Part shown: piece after piece, positions 1-12,181 of the stretch
Layout of the letters: the number at the start of each line of letters is the position of its first letter
How positions within the stretch are numbered: position 1 is the stretch's first letter
Source: Flammulina velutipes
Lineage: Eukaryota > Basidiomycota > Agaricomycetes > Agaricales > Physalacriaceae
Reading direction: 5' to 3'
Assembly: GCA_011800155.1 (NCBI GenBank)
Contig: CM022369.1
Coordinates: 806,001 to 870,000, forward strand
Length of the DNA stretch: 64,000 nucleotides
The notes under the pieces: model-generated
What the model saw: only the letters and a program-made list of their open reading frames with translations
Databases searched by the model: none
Told to the model about the DNA's origin: nothing
Position numbers and translations under genes: made by a program

Positions 1-1430
1 TCGATGACAAGTCTTTGATACTTGGGGTTGTTGCTGTGAAGTTCGAGAGCATCTTTCAACGATGCAGCTCCAATGATGAAGGAAAAGTCGCGATCAGCCG
101 CTGAGTGAATGAAATGCAGTAGAACGCGTTCCATGTACGTCGTCCAACCCTCATTGAGCCAGAAGTGAGTGGCATGAGCGTGTCTAGAACGAGATCCTGT
201 GAGATAGATAATGAAAGGAACATCACATACATACGTGACACCATTTCCGAAGTACGAGTGGGTAAGTTCATGAGCCACGACATCAACAAGGGACCTGTCA
301 CCTGCCAGAAGTGCTAAATTGAAGAAATCAGTCGTACGCCCAAACCCTTGAGACGGATTGCTTACTGGGAGTCAAGAACGTCAAGCACGCGTTCTCCATC
401 CCCCCGTAAGGGAACGATGGAGGCAGTACCAAGAGATCGTATACACCAAACCTGTACGAGGTGACAATATCCTCTTCCTTTGCAAGGTACCGACATGTAT
501 CCTCACTAAACTCCCAGAAGGCGGCATCGATAAGCTCAGGTTCAGCCCAGAGGCCGCTAGACCACGATCTTCCTGGAGGAACCTTGAAACCACGATAGAC
601 CACATTTCCTGAGGCGATGGCGATGAGATATGATGGTATAGGCACGGGCTGGTGATAGATGTATGTGACGGCGTCCTTGCCGACAATTTTACCGTCATGT
701 GCCGGACCATCTGAGGGTGGGTATTGGCGAATAGCGGAAAGAAGGACCGGGAGGACAGAGGTGACACTGGCTGTATACTTAATCTTGACAGAAGGAGTAT
801 CTGCGATTGCGGTGAGGATTGCGTTATATTGAGCAAGAGACGATATGACCTTGAACAGGCAGCAGAGTACGAGCATAGATTGCTTGACATTGGCTGAATA
901 GATAAGGGAAGCTTTTCCCCTGAGTCTGTCTAAAATATAGGTCAAGAAAGGATGCGATGAAAAGGGAGAAGTCATACTCCTTCTGCAGCCATTGCAAAGC
1001 CATACACCCATCTGTCGTTGAATACTTGATGGTGACTGATATCACAGAGCCCGCCTCGAGCCCTTCCGGCAAAGGTATATGCAAAGCTGAGCCCATGACC
1101 GGATGTTTCTCTTTGATCTCATACTATCGTGAATGGTAAGCGAGTCGAAGGCCAAATCGACATAGTGGAATGCTTACGGGCACAGTGCTACCAGCGATTT
1201 CGACGGCATCCAGAGCGAGGTCCAAAGTATCGAAGCTAAAACATGGTTAGACAGACAATGGCATGAACCACGATGACCAACATAATCTCGGCCACGCCAT
1301 CCTTATTGACTCTCAAGTCGTGTGTAGCTGAGCCGGAAATGACCTTCTTTTCCCAGTCGATGTCCCAGGTCAAAGATACGTGCTCTGACTGAATGTCAAT
1401 GTAGTTTGATTGCGTGGTTGGATCAGACAT
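1..1430 (-). CDS. Leukotriene A4 hydrolase-like M1 zinc aminopeptidase (N-terminal part, runs off the window)
   Basis: Zinc metallopeptidase of family M1, LTA4H/aminopeptidase-B branch, cytosolic, trimming N-terminal residues of peptides and possibly hydrolysing epoxides. The translation carries the substrate-binding GGMENACLTF motif near 380-420 and the zinc motif VAHELTHSYFGNGV (HELTH) near 235-300. The downstream zinc glutamate follows in NEGWTTYMER near 125-170. The ATG at 1430 begins MSDPTTQSNYIDIQ and is followed by the family's N-terminal beta-domain (SLTWDIDW, SGSATHDL). Several short introns split it, for example around 1140-1175. The C-terminal part lies beyond base 1, so it is partial rather than truncated. 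Divergent from SIN3; the inverted repeat arm at 1471 lies 41 bp upstream of the ATG. Family call is firm; aminopeptidase versus epoxide hydrolase activity cannot be told from this. Confidence 0.93.
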
Positions 1431-1470
1431 GATGGTGAGTGCTAGACTGGTGCAGAGGGAGGGGTTCGTT

Positions 1471-1517
1471 GGCGTAGGTCCCTCTATCAAAATATTTTGA
1501 TGATCCGAGTGATGGCC
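1471..1517. repeat. 47-bp inverted repeat, arm 1 (upstream of the M1 peptidase)
   Basis: Perfect reverse complement of 1840-1886. It contains a 16-bp perfect palindrome, ATCAAAATATTTTGAT, at 1486-1501. Similarity to the other arm continues outward with mismatches through a CCCCTCCCTCTG tract toward the peptidase start codon, so the original duplicated block was roughly 75 bp. It could be a duplicated promoter element or the ends of a small mobile element; I saw no clear target duplication. Confidence 0.9.
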
Positions 1518-1839
1518 ATCGGTCCGGTCATGCGTCGTGGCGCAACGTTCACCAAAATAATTTAAATATTCGTAAGCTCGAATCAATAGCTTTTGGCTGA
1601 CTTTATCAACCAAGCATTACTCAGGAATCGGTTAAACACACTACAAGTTAGCCTTTGGAACGAATCTAAGGGCTTACAACCATCATCGTAAGAAACGGGA
1701 CGATAAAGCACTCTCAAGACCGCTAGAGTTTTTCACTAGTCTAAAATGGGGGTATGCGTCAACGCTAAGGTCTGTAGTGGATACAGAGAGCCGAGAATTG
1801 TCGAGAACGCCACAGACTGAAATATCCCGTGATGAACGA

Positions 1840-1886
1840 GGCCATCACTCGGATCATCAAAATATTTTGATAGAGGGACCTACGCC
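1840..1886. repeat. 47-bp inverted repeat, arm 2 (upstream of SIN3)
   Basis: Perfect reverse complement of 1471-1517, with the same 16-bp palindrome at 1856-1871. Beyond the arm the mirrored CCCCTCCCTCTG tract is followed by a TATATAA-like box at about 1915-1921, facing SIN3. The two arms are separated by about 320 bp and lie inside the 799-bp divergent intergenic region. Confidence 0.9.
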
Positions 1887-2229
1887 TCCTACCCCCTCCC
1901 TCTGAACCAGGCTCTATATAAGAGAGTTCCAACGAACGTTTTCGAGCAGGGATCTCCAGGCTAGGTGAGTGCCTAAAAGTGAGATGAGCCACGTGCTCCA
2001 CTGCCAATGGTGATGCTGAAGCCATACAACATTTAAAAAGCAAACTAATCATTTGACTCGAGTGAGTCTGACAGGTGTGAGTCTGTTCGTTGTGCGACGT
2101 CCATGAAATGGCTATTCCTGGAAAATGAAATTGATATGCACCACCGGCATATCTGGAGATAAGATTAGATGACGAATTTAGGCGCCTCCTCTTTGCCTGC
2201 CTACTATTTTCTGAACAAGAACGCCCAAC

Positions 2230-5200
2230 ATGGCAGATCTTCTGGACCCGTCTCTCGCTACGCAAAGGCCACTGCGGCCAATATCTGTCGCCAACGACAT
2301 GGAACTTGACTCTCGACCCGGCTCGTCGACACAGAAGGTCTCGTCCCCCCCACCCACAACCACGTCGAGTAGCCCGCCTGCAAAAACGACACTGTCGGCT
2401 CTCACCAACTCCGATGAGATTGTTCCCACCTCAACTACCTCAAGGTCGAAAGTATCGACTCCTCGTCCCCAAGAGCATACCCCAGGCCATAAATCACCGG
2501 ACAATGGCCGACCTCTGAATGTGACGGATGCCCTCAGTTATCTGGATGCTGTCAAAGTCCAATTTCAAGACAAGCCAGAAGTCTACAACAGATTCCTTGA
2601 CATTATGAAGGATTTCAAAGGCCAAGTGTGCGTATAACTACTGCCATCTTGATCTCCACTCTGACTGTTGTAGTATTGATACACCTGGCGTCATCCAAAG
2701 AGTCTCCCGACTCTTCCACGGGAATCCTATCTTGATTCAAGGCTTCAACACGTTCCTTCCTGTTGGTTATCGAATAGATATTTCAGCCGACCCCGCCGAC
2801 CCGAACACCATCACAGTCACGACACCTCAAGGCACAGTCACCCAGAGCACGAATGGTATCCCTACTGGCTTCTCGCAACTCGTGACGCCGCGTCCGCCTT
2901 CGGATATCCCAGGGTTTGGGCCCAACCTAGCGCACCCACTTCCATACCCGCCTGGTGTTCCCAATGTGCTCCCGCCATTAGGCCCTGGGAATCTGTCCCG
3001 TTCGATGACCCCGCAGGCATTCCATTCTGCTCCGGCGCTACAAGTCTTTGAAACCTTCGGTGCCGGATATCCTCCAACCAACGCGGCCGCCACACTTCTC
3101 AACACCCTCAACAACAACAAGCGCCATCTGGAACCCCAGCAGGCGGACTTCACACACGCCATCCAGTATCTGAACAAGATCAAGGCGAAATACTCGGACA
3201 GTCCCAACACGTATAAACAATTCCTCGACATTCTTCAGACCTACCAGAAAGAGCAGAAACAACATAGCAACGACGTATGTACTCCATGTATCGTCAGACG
3301 CGTTCTAACGAGCACTTTCTACAGCCCTCTGTTTACACGCAAGTTCAAGTTCTCTTCAAGGATGCCCCCGACTTGTTAGCTGAATTTAAGGACTTCCTAC
3401 CTGAGATCGGTATGATGCATTCTGGTGGGATCCCGATCATACCACATCCCATCACAGGAACGTCTGGCGCGCCTACGTCTTCTTGGAATGTTCCCCCAGA
3501 TGCGTCACCCGAAAAACCTAGCAAAAAGCCTGGGCAACAACCGGCGAAGCGAAAGAAGCGCGTACCAGACAAAGACACCACTCCAGTACCTGCTCTGAGG
3601 GCCGCACCTATCAGTAAGGTATATCATACAGTTTCTTTGTTTCAAGGGTGCATTTCTCATCTGTTCTTCAAAGGCGAAGAAAGCAAAGCATCACCATAAC
3701 AAAGAACCTGCCTCCCCGACTTTTTCTCCGTTTCCTGCCCCCTCACCCCAACCTACGCATGCACACTCCCATCCGCACGCCAGCACATCATCGTCTCTAC
3801 CGCCACCGCCTATCACTCATTCGCATGCCATGCAACACCCAATGTCCATCATGCCCATGAATATTGGCTCAGCACCGGTCGATAAACTCTATTTCTTTGA
3901 TCGTGCAAAGAAGGCGTTGCTGGATAACACCACCGTGTACGACGAGTTTTTAAAACTCCTCAATCTGTTTTCCAAGGACATATTGGACGTCAGGACGCTT
4001 GTCGATCGCGCAAGAGCCTTTTTGGGTGATGGAGAGCTAATGGCAGAATTTAAAGAACTGGTGGGCTGGGATCCTCGGCAGGAGAACGTGGAGAACGGGC
4101 CACCTGGGAGCATTCGAACTGGTCCTCCAGAGGCTTTATCAGCATTACCGGCTGACGACGGTGAAGGTCCTAGTTATAGAAGGCTCCCAGACAGTGTAAG
4201 TGATTACATTTAGCAAGCGTCCAGTTAAGAAAGTTGATATAAAATATTATAGGAAATTCGTTTGGCCTGTTCTGGACGAGATGAGCTCTGTCGCTCAGTC
4301 TTGAATGACGAGTGGGTGTCTCACCCCACCTGGGCATCAGAAGAGGCAGGCTTTCAAACCCATAAAAAGAACTCTTTCGAGGAGGCTCTGCATCGATGTG
4401 AAGAGGAACGGCATGAATACCACGTCCAGCTGCAGGCCCTTAGCGCAACAATCGCTCATCTGGAACCACTCTATGCACGAATCGAGGAGATGAACAACGA
4501 CGAACGCTCGACCTTCAGGTTGAAGCCTAACCTTGGTGGACCAGGCCGATGCCTCTACGAAAGAATCATCAAGAAGATCTACAAAGACTCGGCGTCTGAA
4601 GTCTTGAAGGCTCTGCAAGAATACCCCGCTAACACCGTCCCTGTCGTGCTTTCTCGTCTCAAAGCGAAGGACGAGGAATGGCGTCGTGCCCAACGAGAAT
4701 GGAGTCGAACATGGCGAGAGGTGGATTCAAAAAATTTCTACAAATCTCTTGACCACCAGGGAGTTGGCTTCAAAATCAATGACAAAAAATGCATCACTGC
4801 GAAGCACTTCGTCGCCGACATTGAAGCAATCAAAACGGAGCAATTAACATCACACGAAGACCATCCTATTCCTCCATTTGCCCAAGGATCCGTCGGCTAT
4901 CAACTTGACTATACATTCGATGATACATCGGCTCTCCATGACTCTTTGAAGATGGTGTTCTCCTTCCTAGATCGTGCCCATACCCAATACGGTGCGGCTG
5001 AACGTCGCGCAATCGAAGGCTTTCTTCGCAATTTTGTCCCGGCGCTGTTCATGTACCCACACGGCGAGTTCAACGAGGCGTGTGGGCCTTTCGAGACTAC
5101 CCAAGACGAGGACCAGGAGGTGGAGAGGAGTGGGCGTAAATCGGCTGATAGTCCGCATTCCGCCTATACGAATGGCTTTGCGGCGATAGACCTCCGGAAG

Positions 5201-6618
5201 AAGCTGTTGAAGACCGTTCAGGAGAGGTCTGCGCGGGATGGAAAAAGTTCGTCTGCAACTGGATCTCGTGCCGCATCGCCTACCAATTCTAGTCACCGTT
5301 CGCCTTCTGCGCGGCCAGAGTGCCTCGAAAATGACACTGGCGACGATGTGTGGATCAATGAGACCGTCGCTACAGGATCATTAGCTGACAATATAGCATA
5401 CGATGCGAACTCTGAAAGGCCGTTCTTCGCCAATACTACATTCTACACCCTCATCCGGCTCATTCAGGTGAGTACCCTGTTTCCGTTCACAATGTCATTT
5501 CCAAACCGAGTAACCCAATAGCTGTTATACTCGCGACTGCTGTCCTGCAAGGAGATTGGCCGAGAGCTAGCTGCAACCAAACATGCGGAGCTACTTGCGA
5601 ATCCAGTAGCTGTCGAGCTTGGATTAGACGACCCGAATGGACCCGCTACCCTCCTTAAACAGACGGTGGACATATTGAACGAAAGAGCGAAGGACGGCAC
5701 GAACATTGTTTACATGTATCTCTTGGATGCCTGTGAAAAGTTCTTTGCGGGGGAGCTCGATCAGATAGTCTTCGAAGAGCACCTGCGATGGTTCTTTGGA
5801 AACAAGGTGCGTGGCACACAACGCGCGCGACTCCTTACAGCAACAGTCCTGATGCAGCTATTTTTGTAGGCCTATCACTTGTTCACGCTTGACAAGCTGA
5901 TAACTGCTCTGGTGAAACAAGTGGGGGCGCTCAAACTATTCTTGTCGACTTGACATCTAAGCTGCGTCCTTTTTAGGTACAAACCATTATCGGCGATACA
6001 AAGTGCCAGGAACTATGGACTTTGCTGCAGAGTATACAGCACACGCCAGTCGTAACGAATCGAGCCGTCATTCGGTATCGGATAGAGGCTGAACGGCACG
6101 TTGGGCAGGATGACAACTTGTATCGGCTTCAATGGGTAAGTCTAATATTAGTCGGTGAAGAGGGATGGCATGCTAAACAAATCCTAGGTGCGGAATGTAC
6201 GATCTATGCGGGTTCAGCTTATGGGAACTGAAGATCCGAGTGTGAATGGAATGAGGACAGCACAGAGTCGCTGGCGTGAGTATGTGCAAACGTACGTGAT
6301 GCGTCACCCAACTGAGTGGGTCACGCATGATGAGAAGGAGAATACTGGAGCGAAAGTATTTCTGGCACGGTAACGATCTTCCAGTTATTTTTGTGTTTGC
6401 GCTAAGTGTTATCCGCCAGAACGTTCCGGCAATCTCTGGAGGACACTGCCCCTTCCGGAGATGGTGTAATGAGCATTCGCATCAGCTTGCCGGCGTACAA
6501 GCTGGTGTATGAGAGTGGATCGGATGAGATCTTATGGAGAAAGAAATCCAAACCGTCTCTCATAGCCAAAGCCAAGCAGAGAGAGGAGGAGAGAAGGCGG
6601 AGTAAATGGCTGTCGTAG
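2230..6618 (+). CDS. SIN3: SIN3 transcriptional corepressor scaffold
   Basis: Nuclear scaffold of the Sin3/Rpd3 histone deacetylase complex. Three paired amphipathic helix domains are visible: PAH1 in [16 protein letters not shown] (about 2515-2740), PAH2 in [17 protein letters not shown] (about 3150-3370) and PAH3 in [15 protein letters not shown] (about 3880-4070). The Sin3 HDAC-interaction domain follows from about 4290, with [16 protein letters not shown] and NEDERST-like signatures. The conserved C-terminal region ends in a basic tail, [15 protein letters not shown]. The ATG at 2230 opens a Ser/Thr/Pro-rich leader as in other fungi. Introns are short; one is 2628-2673, giving DFKGQ-VIDTPGVI across the junction. 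A lysine/arginine-rich linker between PAH2 and PAH3 (about 3530-3560) could be a nuclear signal. High confidence. Confidence 0.95.
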
Positions 6619-6867
6619 GGCTGTCGTCTATTAATAGGATATCGATGTTTCGAGATTAATATGTATTTTCTTTTTTTGAAATCCGACTTATTAAATAAAT
6701 AAATGGATAGGAGGACAGTTGTTAGTGTTTGTTCCCCCCCTTCGACTTTGCCATACTCCTTGGCCTACGCTTGGCTTGCCCTCGTAAACTGGCCCCACAG
6801 TCGCCCATCGTGCTTGGCGTTGCTGAGACTGCACTTACAGTTCCAAGCCCTAATCCAGCACGTTGCA

Positions 6868-8662
6868 ATGTTTGGCCGTCCAGGCCCATCGAGCGGTCCT
6901 TCTCCGCGTCGTCCACGGTCGCCCCGCCCGTCCCATTCATCTTCGCCAGCCCCTTCCGCCTCATTGCTCTCGCTGCTGGCGACTGTAGCAGCATCCATCC
7001 CCGCAGTCGACGGTAGTCCTGCCCCCCTGCTCTTTCTCTACCCCAGATACGCACCAGCAGACGAAGACCCACAGCAGGACGACATCCCTTTCGCCCCAGC
7101 GCTTCTATCACCTCTCGCTGGAGGCAGTAGTGGCAGCTCTCAACCTATCACCCGCAGACGTGTTCCCTCCAAGTATGAGAAGGACGACAACGGAAAGTGG
7201 AGGAAAGCTGAAACTTATTCGTTGTACGGTTCGACGATGTGCCCAGTGAGTTTTGTGCAGGCTTATGTCTCTACTATTTGTTTTTGACACTGTGTAGGCT
7301 TGCGACAAACTAGAAGGGAGTTATCAAGCTGCCGATTCCGCGCCTACATCCTCAACATCCAGCCCCATCACTGAGACTGACGTAGTCGGTGATATCCTGG
7401 ACACCCTCCCAGTTGGTTGGAAGCCCCACGACAGAGAGCCAAAAACGACGCTCATCGTAACACTGTCCCTCGTATTAGCCTTCGTGATATGCTTTCTTAT
7501 CATTGGCTGTCTGTTTTGGCGAAAAACTATACGACGTAAATACAGACACGACATCGAGATGCGGAGCGCTCCCCCACGACAACGCGAGGGTCCGGATGAT
7601 GACGAAGAGGCGCTGACGGACAGGGACGTGCGGCGGAAACAGAAGATTTGGGCGAAAGCTACAGCGAGGTGGAAGGCCCACGCCCGCGCTAGGCAGCGGC
7701 GTGGGCGTCGGAGCGTACAGGTGACATCCACCTCTCGATTCGCACGGGATCCAGATGCGCCGAATAACGACCAGGCCCCTACGACCGATGACGATAGGCT
7801 GTCAGACGTTTCCGACTTGCGTTCGTCTTCGAGAGCGTCCTCACGACGTTCTCCGTCCACTACTAGAGCAACGTCAGGGCCCCTATCGGAGGCAGACGCG
7901 TCCTTGCAAGATTTCTGTCCTCCAGCAGCTGTCATTTGTGTCGAGTCTTCCGCCCAGACCGAATTGTCAAATTCTCCTCCTGCATATCACACCGCACGCG
8001 GTCAATCATCAATGCCTCAGATTTCGATCTCCACTTCGAATCTCGAGACGCAGAGAACCATCCTGCTAAACACCCCGCTTGGCCCTTTATCACCATCTTA
8101 CGACGGTCAGTCGCGACCAGGTGGCCATCTGTCGGATTCAGATGACCCTATATACTCCCCCTCAACGGCGCATGTTGCCACCGATGACAAGGCTATTCTC
8201 GAGCGGCTCACACAGTCAACCAGCTACCCGCCCGATGATGATGGCACGCCGTCCCAAAACGCTCAAGAATCGTCGGCTCCTACATGGCAGGATGAAGACA
8301 TGGCTGATTTTGCGGAAGATCCCGCGCAGCCATCATCATCTTCAGGCGAATACGTTCCGATTTCCTCCCCGATAACTGCCTTCCCTTCTCCCCCTGTTCC
8401 TCTCTCGTCAAAAGGAAAGATGTCCGCAGAGTACTATGAGTACGATTATGTCTACTCTCCCTTCGACGAGGATATCCAAGCTTTAGAACCCGAGCTTGGG
8501 CCCTCTGCTCCGCCATTCGAAGCAGTGGCTGGTGCGCCTCATATGCAGGAAGATATCACCATTCCTTCCGCTCCGACAATGGACGATAACGATGATGGAA
8601 TGCTGTCGGCGAACAATCCCCAGCCTCCTGAGACCTCCCACCCTCCGCACTATCAGTCATAG
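6868..8662 (+). CDS. Single-pass membrane protein of unknown function with long acidic cytoplasmic tail
   Basis: I do not recognise a family. From the ATG at 6868 (MFGRPGPSSGPSPRRPRS) the protein has an N-terminal Ser/Pro-rich stretch with a hydrophobic segment (SLLSLLATVAASIPAV). A small region with two cysteines (MCPACDKL) follows, then one strong transmembrane helix (TLIVTLSLVLAFVICFLIIG, about 7450-7510) with basic flanking residues, and a disordered tail rich in Ser, Pro, Asp and Glu. One intron at 7246-7297 joins MCP to ACDKLEGSYQ; the second exon then stays open for 455 codons, which supports it as real. The tail holds several YxxP/SP clusters, such as YEYDYVYSPFDED, that could be kinase or adaptor sites. 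Sensor-like or adaptor-like topology is my inference only. An upstream in-frame ATG at 6703 is possible but less likely. Confidence 0.8.
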
Positions 8663-9203
8663 CGACTAATCATTTCTTCAAAACGGTGTTTTTGATATTG
8701 TACTCCGTCGCGGCTAGCGTTCATTACCTTATTACACTATCTTAGCTATGACACAACGCACTGTAGTTTTACCAACGCAATATGCAAAATTGGATCGCGC
8801 CTCATGTTGAGTGTAAATCAGTTCCACTTGTGGAATGCCACTCGAGATCGACATCCTTTGTACGATGTTGATCTATAGGATGTCGAGGGACGCGTAAGAT
8901 GATCATATTCACAAATGCTTCACCGTTTTAGAATTCGTATCTACCTTGATAGACAGGCGTGGTAGTGGCGGGAAATGAGTGCCACGCAAAACGCTGGGCT
9001 CTACAATTTATTTCGTCATATAGCATCATCCAGAATTGAAGTCAGCGCTGTTCACAGATCTGTACCATCTTAGCCAACATTCTCGCAATTTCAAGCAAAA
9101 AGACGAACTCAAAGGAACGATGAAGAGGAGTGCCCGTGGGAAATAATAGTGCACATGGTCAGCCATCAAAGTTTTTGCGGCCTACACTAAGCCAGCATCA
9201 GCG
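8663..9203. other. Intergenic, nothing recognised
   Basis: 541 bp between the membrane-protein stop and the Syo1 start. AT-rich, no long open frame and no repeat that I can see. It must hold the terminator of the first gene and the promoter of the second. Confidence 0.6.
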
Positions 9204-11735
9204 ATGGGCAAATCACAAAAACAACGTGCTATGCGTCGACATAATCCCATGCGAGTACCAGACTCTCATCTTCCAAAAGGGCTTGCATCTGCGTCGTCGT
9301 CTTCGTCGAAATCGGAGGCTATTCTCCCCATAATACAGAAGGTCAATTGAACTATCAATTTCATGAAGAATGCTAGCTGATGGACCTCGAGGCCAGATGG
9401 AAAGTGCTGACGCTGCGGAACGGAAATGGGCCTGCGTTGCAGTATCAAATCTAATACAGAATGATCCTTCGACACGACGTTTATTGCAGGGAAAGAACAT
9501 AGTTGGGGCGTTAATTTCTCGACTAACTGACAACGAAGAGGAAGTTGTCGTCGAGGCTATGGGATCACTGAGGTACGATTTCGATCTCCCATCTCAGTAA
9601 ACATACTGAACTCGTCGCTCTAGAAATCTCTGCATCGATGGTGGATATGATATTTGCGCTGAGATGTATAACAAAAATATCCTCGTTCCTCTGAAGACAT
9701 TTGTTCCCAAAGTAAGTTTGCTGTCACCTGCTTTCATTGGCTATACCTACGATAATTTTAGATTTCTACCACCCTTGAGCAATATCTCCAGGACCCAAAA
9801 ATGGCACCCGAAAACGCTGCGAAACTCGTGTATGAGTTCGCGGACAATGTCATCACCACCCTTTGGTGTTTGTCGTCAGTCAAATCATTTTTAAATAGAC
9901 TCTCGTCTGATCAGCCTTATCCAGAGAAACATCCAGTAAGGCGCTGAATGTCATCAACGGCATACAGTTAGTCCCCTTCCTGATGTCTTTCTTGGCTTCA
10001 CGAGACAGGCTTCCTCTCTCTCCGGTTATTTCTGCTGGTACGTTGACAGCTGAGTCATATTGTCGCCTCTCTGAACATCATTTCAGGACAGTGTCTCTAT
10101 GTATTGACCGACGATAACGATCCTCCAATAAACGAAGTCAAGGCAGACGCCGAGTATCTCAGCTGCCTTTTAACGATTGCACGAACAATCTACGACGTAA
10201 AATCTGCAAGTGGACAAATAGACCAACGAAGGTTGACTTTGGGTGTTCTGGCAGCCGGTGAGTTGAAATTTCCAGCTCACCCGAAAACATGATTCTACGA
10301 TAATCAGGCGTCCTAAGAAACATCTCGCCCATACCTCTGGCGGTGGCAAACGCCGGCACAGACATTGATAGAGAACTGATCTCGGTGCTGTTACCTGTAT
10401 TGCAAGGCACATCGCTCTCAGAGGCTTCCGCTCGTGTATCTGACCTTATCGCCCAACAAGTAAGCAAATCCTTCTAAACATCGACACCTCCTAATCGTCG
10501 TAGGCTAGCGAGCCGCAGATTGAAAAGCTGTCTCTGAAGAATACGCCTCAGTCAGATCATAGAACACCTATCGAACTCGAACTTGATCGCATAGAAAATC
10601 AACTCCGTACAGCACAGCTTTCCCTCGAAATCCTGACAGGAACTTGCGCTACCCTTCCGGATCCCGATGTGTCCAAACACGACGATGCTGGCAACGGAGA
10701 AGAGGACGATGACATGGACGATGACGCAACAGACGAGGTCGAGAACGGTAAGAGAATGATCAAACTCAAGAAGTCATTCTCAATTTCAAAAGATGACATC
10801 GTTGCAACCGAGAGCAACACGCCGACCATCGAAAGCCTGGATTTATTACCTTCACTGGTACCAGCCCTATTACAACATATTCAACCGACATCGCTCTCCT
10901 TCCCGCCTCTAGCCGCCGGATCTGTACACCCTCCAACTACGTCTGCATTGAGTGGCATCCACATTAGCGCCCTTGAGTGCTTGAACAATATCTTCCTGTC
11001 TTTAGCCAGAAATCCGAACCCTGCGTTCAAGGTGGACGCAGTGGCGGCGAAAAACATATGGGACAACGTGTGGCGGGCTCTTGGATTAGTGGGAACGGAA
11101 TTTGGCCCTGGACAAGAGCGCAGGAAAGAATTCTGGGAGATCGCTGTTGGCGTCTTATGGGGTATCGGGACTGTTTGGAAAGGCGTTCTTGTATGTATAC
11201 TCATTTTCTTTTCTTTTAGCGCAACTAACATCAGATTTAGCCTCCCATCGTGCAAGAGGTCGAACTACTTGTCCAGTTCTGCAATGCGAGCACTAGCGAA
11301 CAAGTCCGTGTCAAGTGTATCGGCACGCTTGAGTGTTTGGCACACAACAAAGATTCAACTGAAGGCAATAACGTTTGTTTCTTCTCGTTGTGTTATCATG
11401 TAGTCGGAACTGACGATGGATCCGTACAGACGATTGCCGAATACCTATTAACCCTCCTTCCTACAGCTGCACCTCCGCCGCTAGGTGTTGAACCCCTTGT
11501 CCAGGCTGTATCTGCCCTCATTGACATCTACTCGGACGAGACGTGGCCGTACGATGTAAACTTTCGCCAGGGAGGCTACCTTGAACGTCTTTCGGGGAGC
11601 ATCGATAGCATGAAAAAGCTCGTAAAAAGCATAGACAAACGCAAGCCTGGTGGCAGGGAGCTACGTCTGAGGGGTGAAGAAGTAAGAGATAATCTTGTTG
11701 CATTTGTCAAGTACAGACAATCCCTGAAACTGTAG
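9204..11735 (+). CDS. SYO1: Symportin Syo1, synchronised nuclear import adaptor for ribosomal proteins L5 and L11
   Basis: Syo1 family ARM/HEAT-repeat protein that carries Rpl5 and Rpl11 together into the nucleus with a karyopherin and hands them to 5S rRNA for 60S assembly. The ATG at 9204 gives MGKSQKQRAMRRHNPMRVPD, the typical basic N-terminus. An intron from about 9342 ends just before MESADAAERKW, restoring the family sequence leading into ACVAVSNLIQNDPSTRRLLQ and LTDNEEEVVVEAMGSLR. The diagnostic acidic loop (NGEEDDDMDDDATDEVENG, about 10690-10750) sits between ARM repeats, as in the known structure. The C-terminal ARM repeats end in VAFVKYRQSLKL. At least eight short introns. No missing element noted. 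Confidence 0.92.
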
Positions 11736-11780
11736 TCTTGTCTTCTACTTATTGATAAAGGATGGGGGATGCCCCCGGAG

Positions 11781-12033
11781 TGCGAGCGCAGCGAGTAATA
11801 AATATTTTGGGTATACACCAATCTTACGACAAGCCTGTAGATCGAGTGTATACGTGAGGAGTAAGTCTCCAATGTGTGGCGGAGTAATGCCGCTGGCAAA
11901 ATCGGTACTTCCCGAAGATCCGGCATCTACCGAAAAATTGAACTTTTGCGAAAAGTAAGATTGTACTTGTTTGGTCACTCTGAATGGACCGGTCTCTCGC
12001 ATGTTACCCTATAATTTGCTCGCTGCGCTCGCA
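11781..12033. repeat. Small inverted-repeat element with 15-bp ends
   Basis: TGCGAGCGCAGCGAG at 11781-11795 reappears in reverse complement at 12019-12033. Both ends then read inward into AT-rich sequence and a GGGTA. The arms enclose about 220 bp downstream of Syo1. Both strands are open over part of it (minus strand 11745-12002), but I recognise no protein. No target duplication is evident. It could be a decayed small transposon or a transcription-end structure between convergent genes. Confidence 0.55.
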
Positions 12034-12181
12034 ATAAATGTTCGCCATGATAATTTGGCATGGCAGGAAAATAGACTAACTTTGTATTGGATTTAAACAT
12101 CAAATTTCCCTAACGATACAGTCTAATAATGAGATATACACTGGCACATTCGTATTTCTTGTGCCATTATGTTCTTGTTTG

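Noticed and set aside
7755..8375. Overlapping open frames in other phases of the membrane-protein gene
   Set aside because: They are shadows of the 455-codon second exon and show no independent start context or motif.
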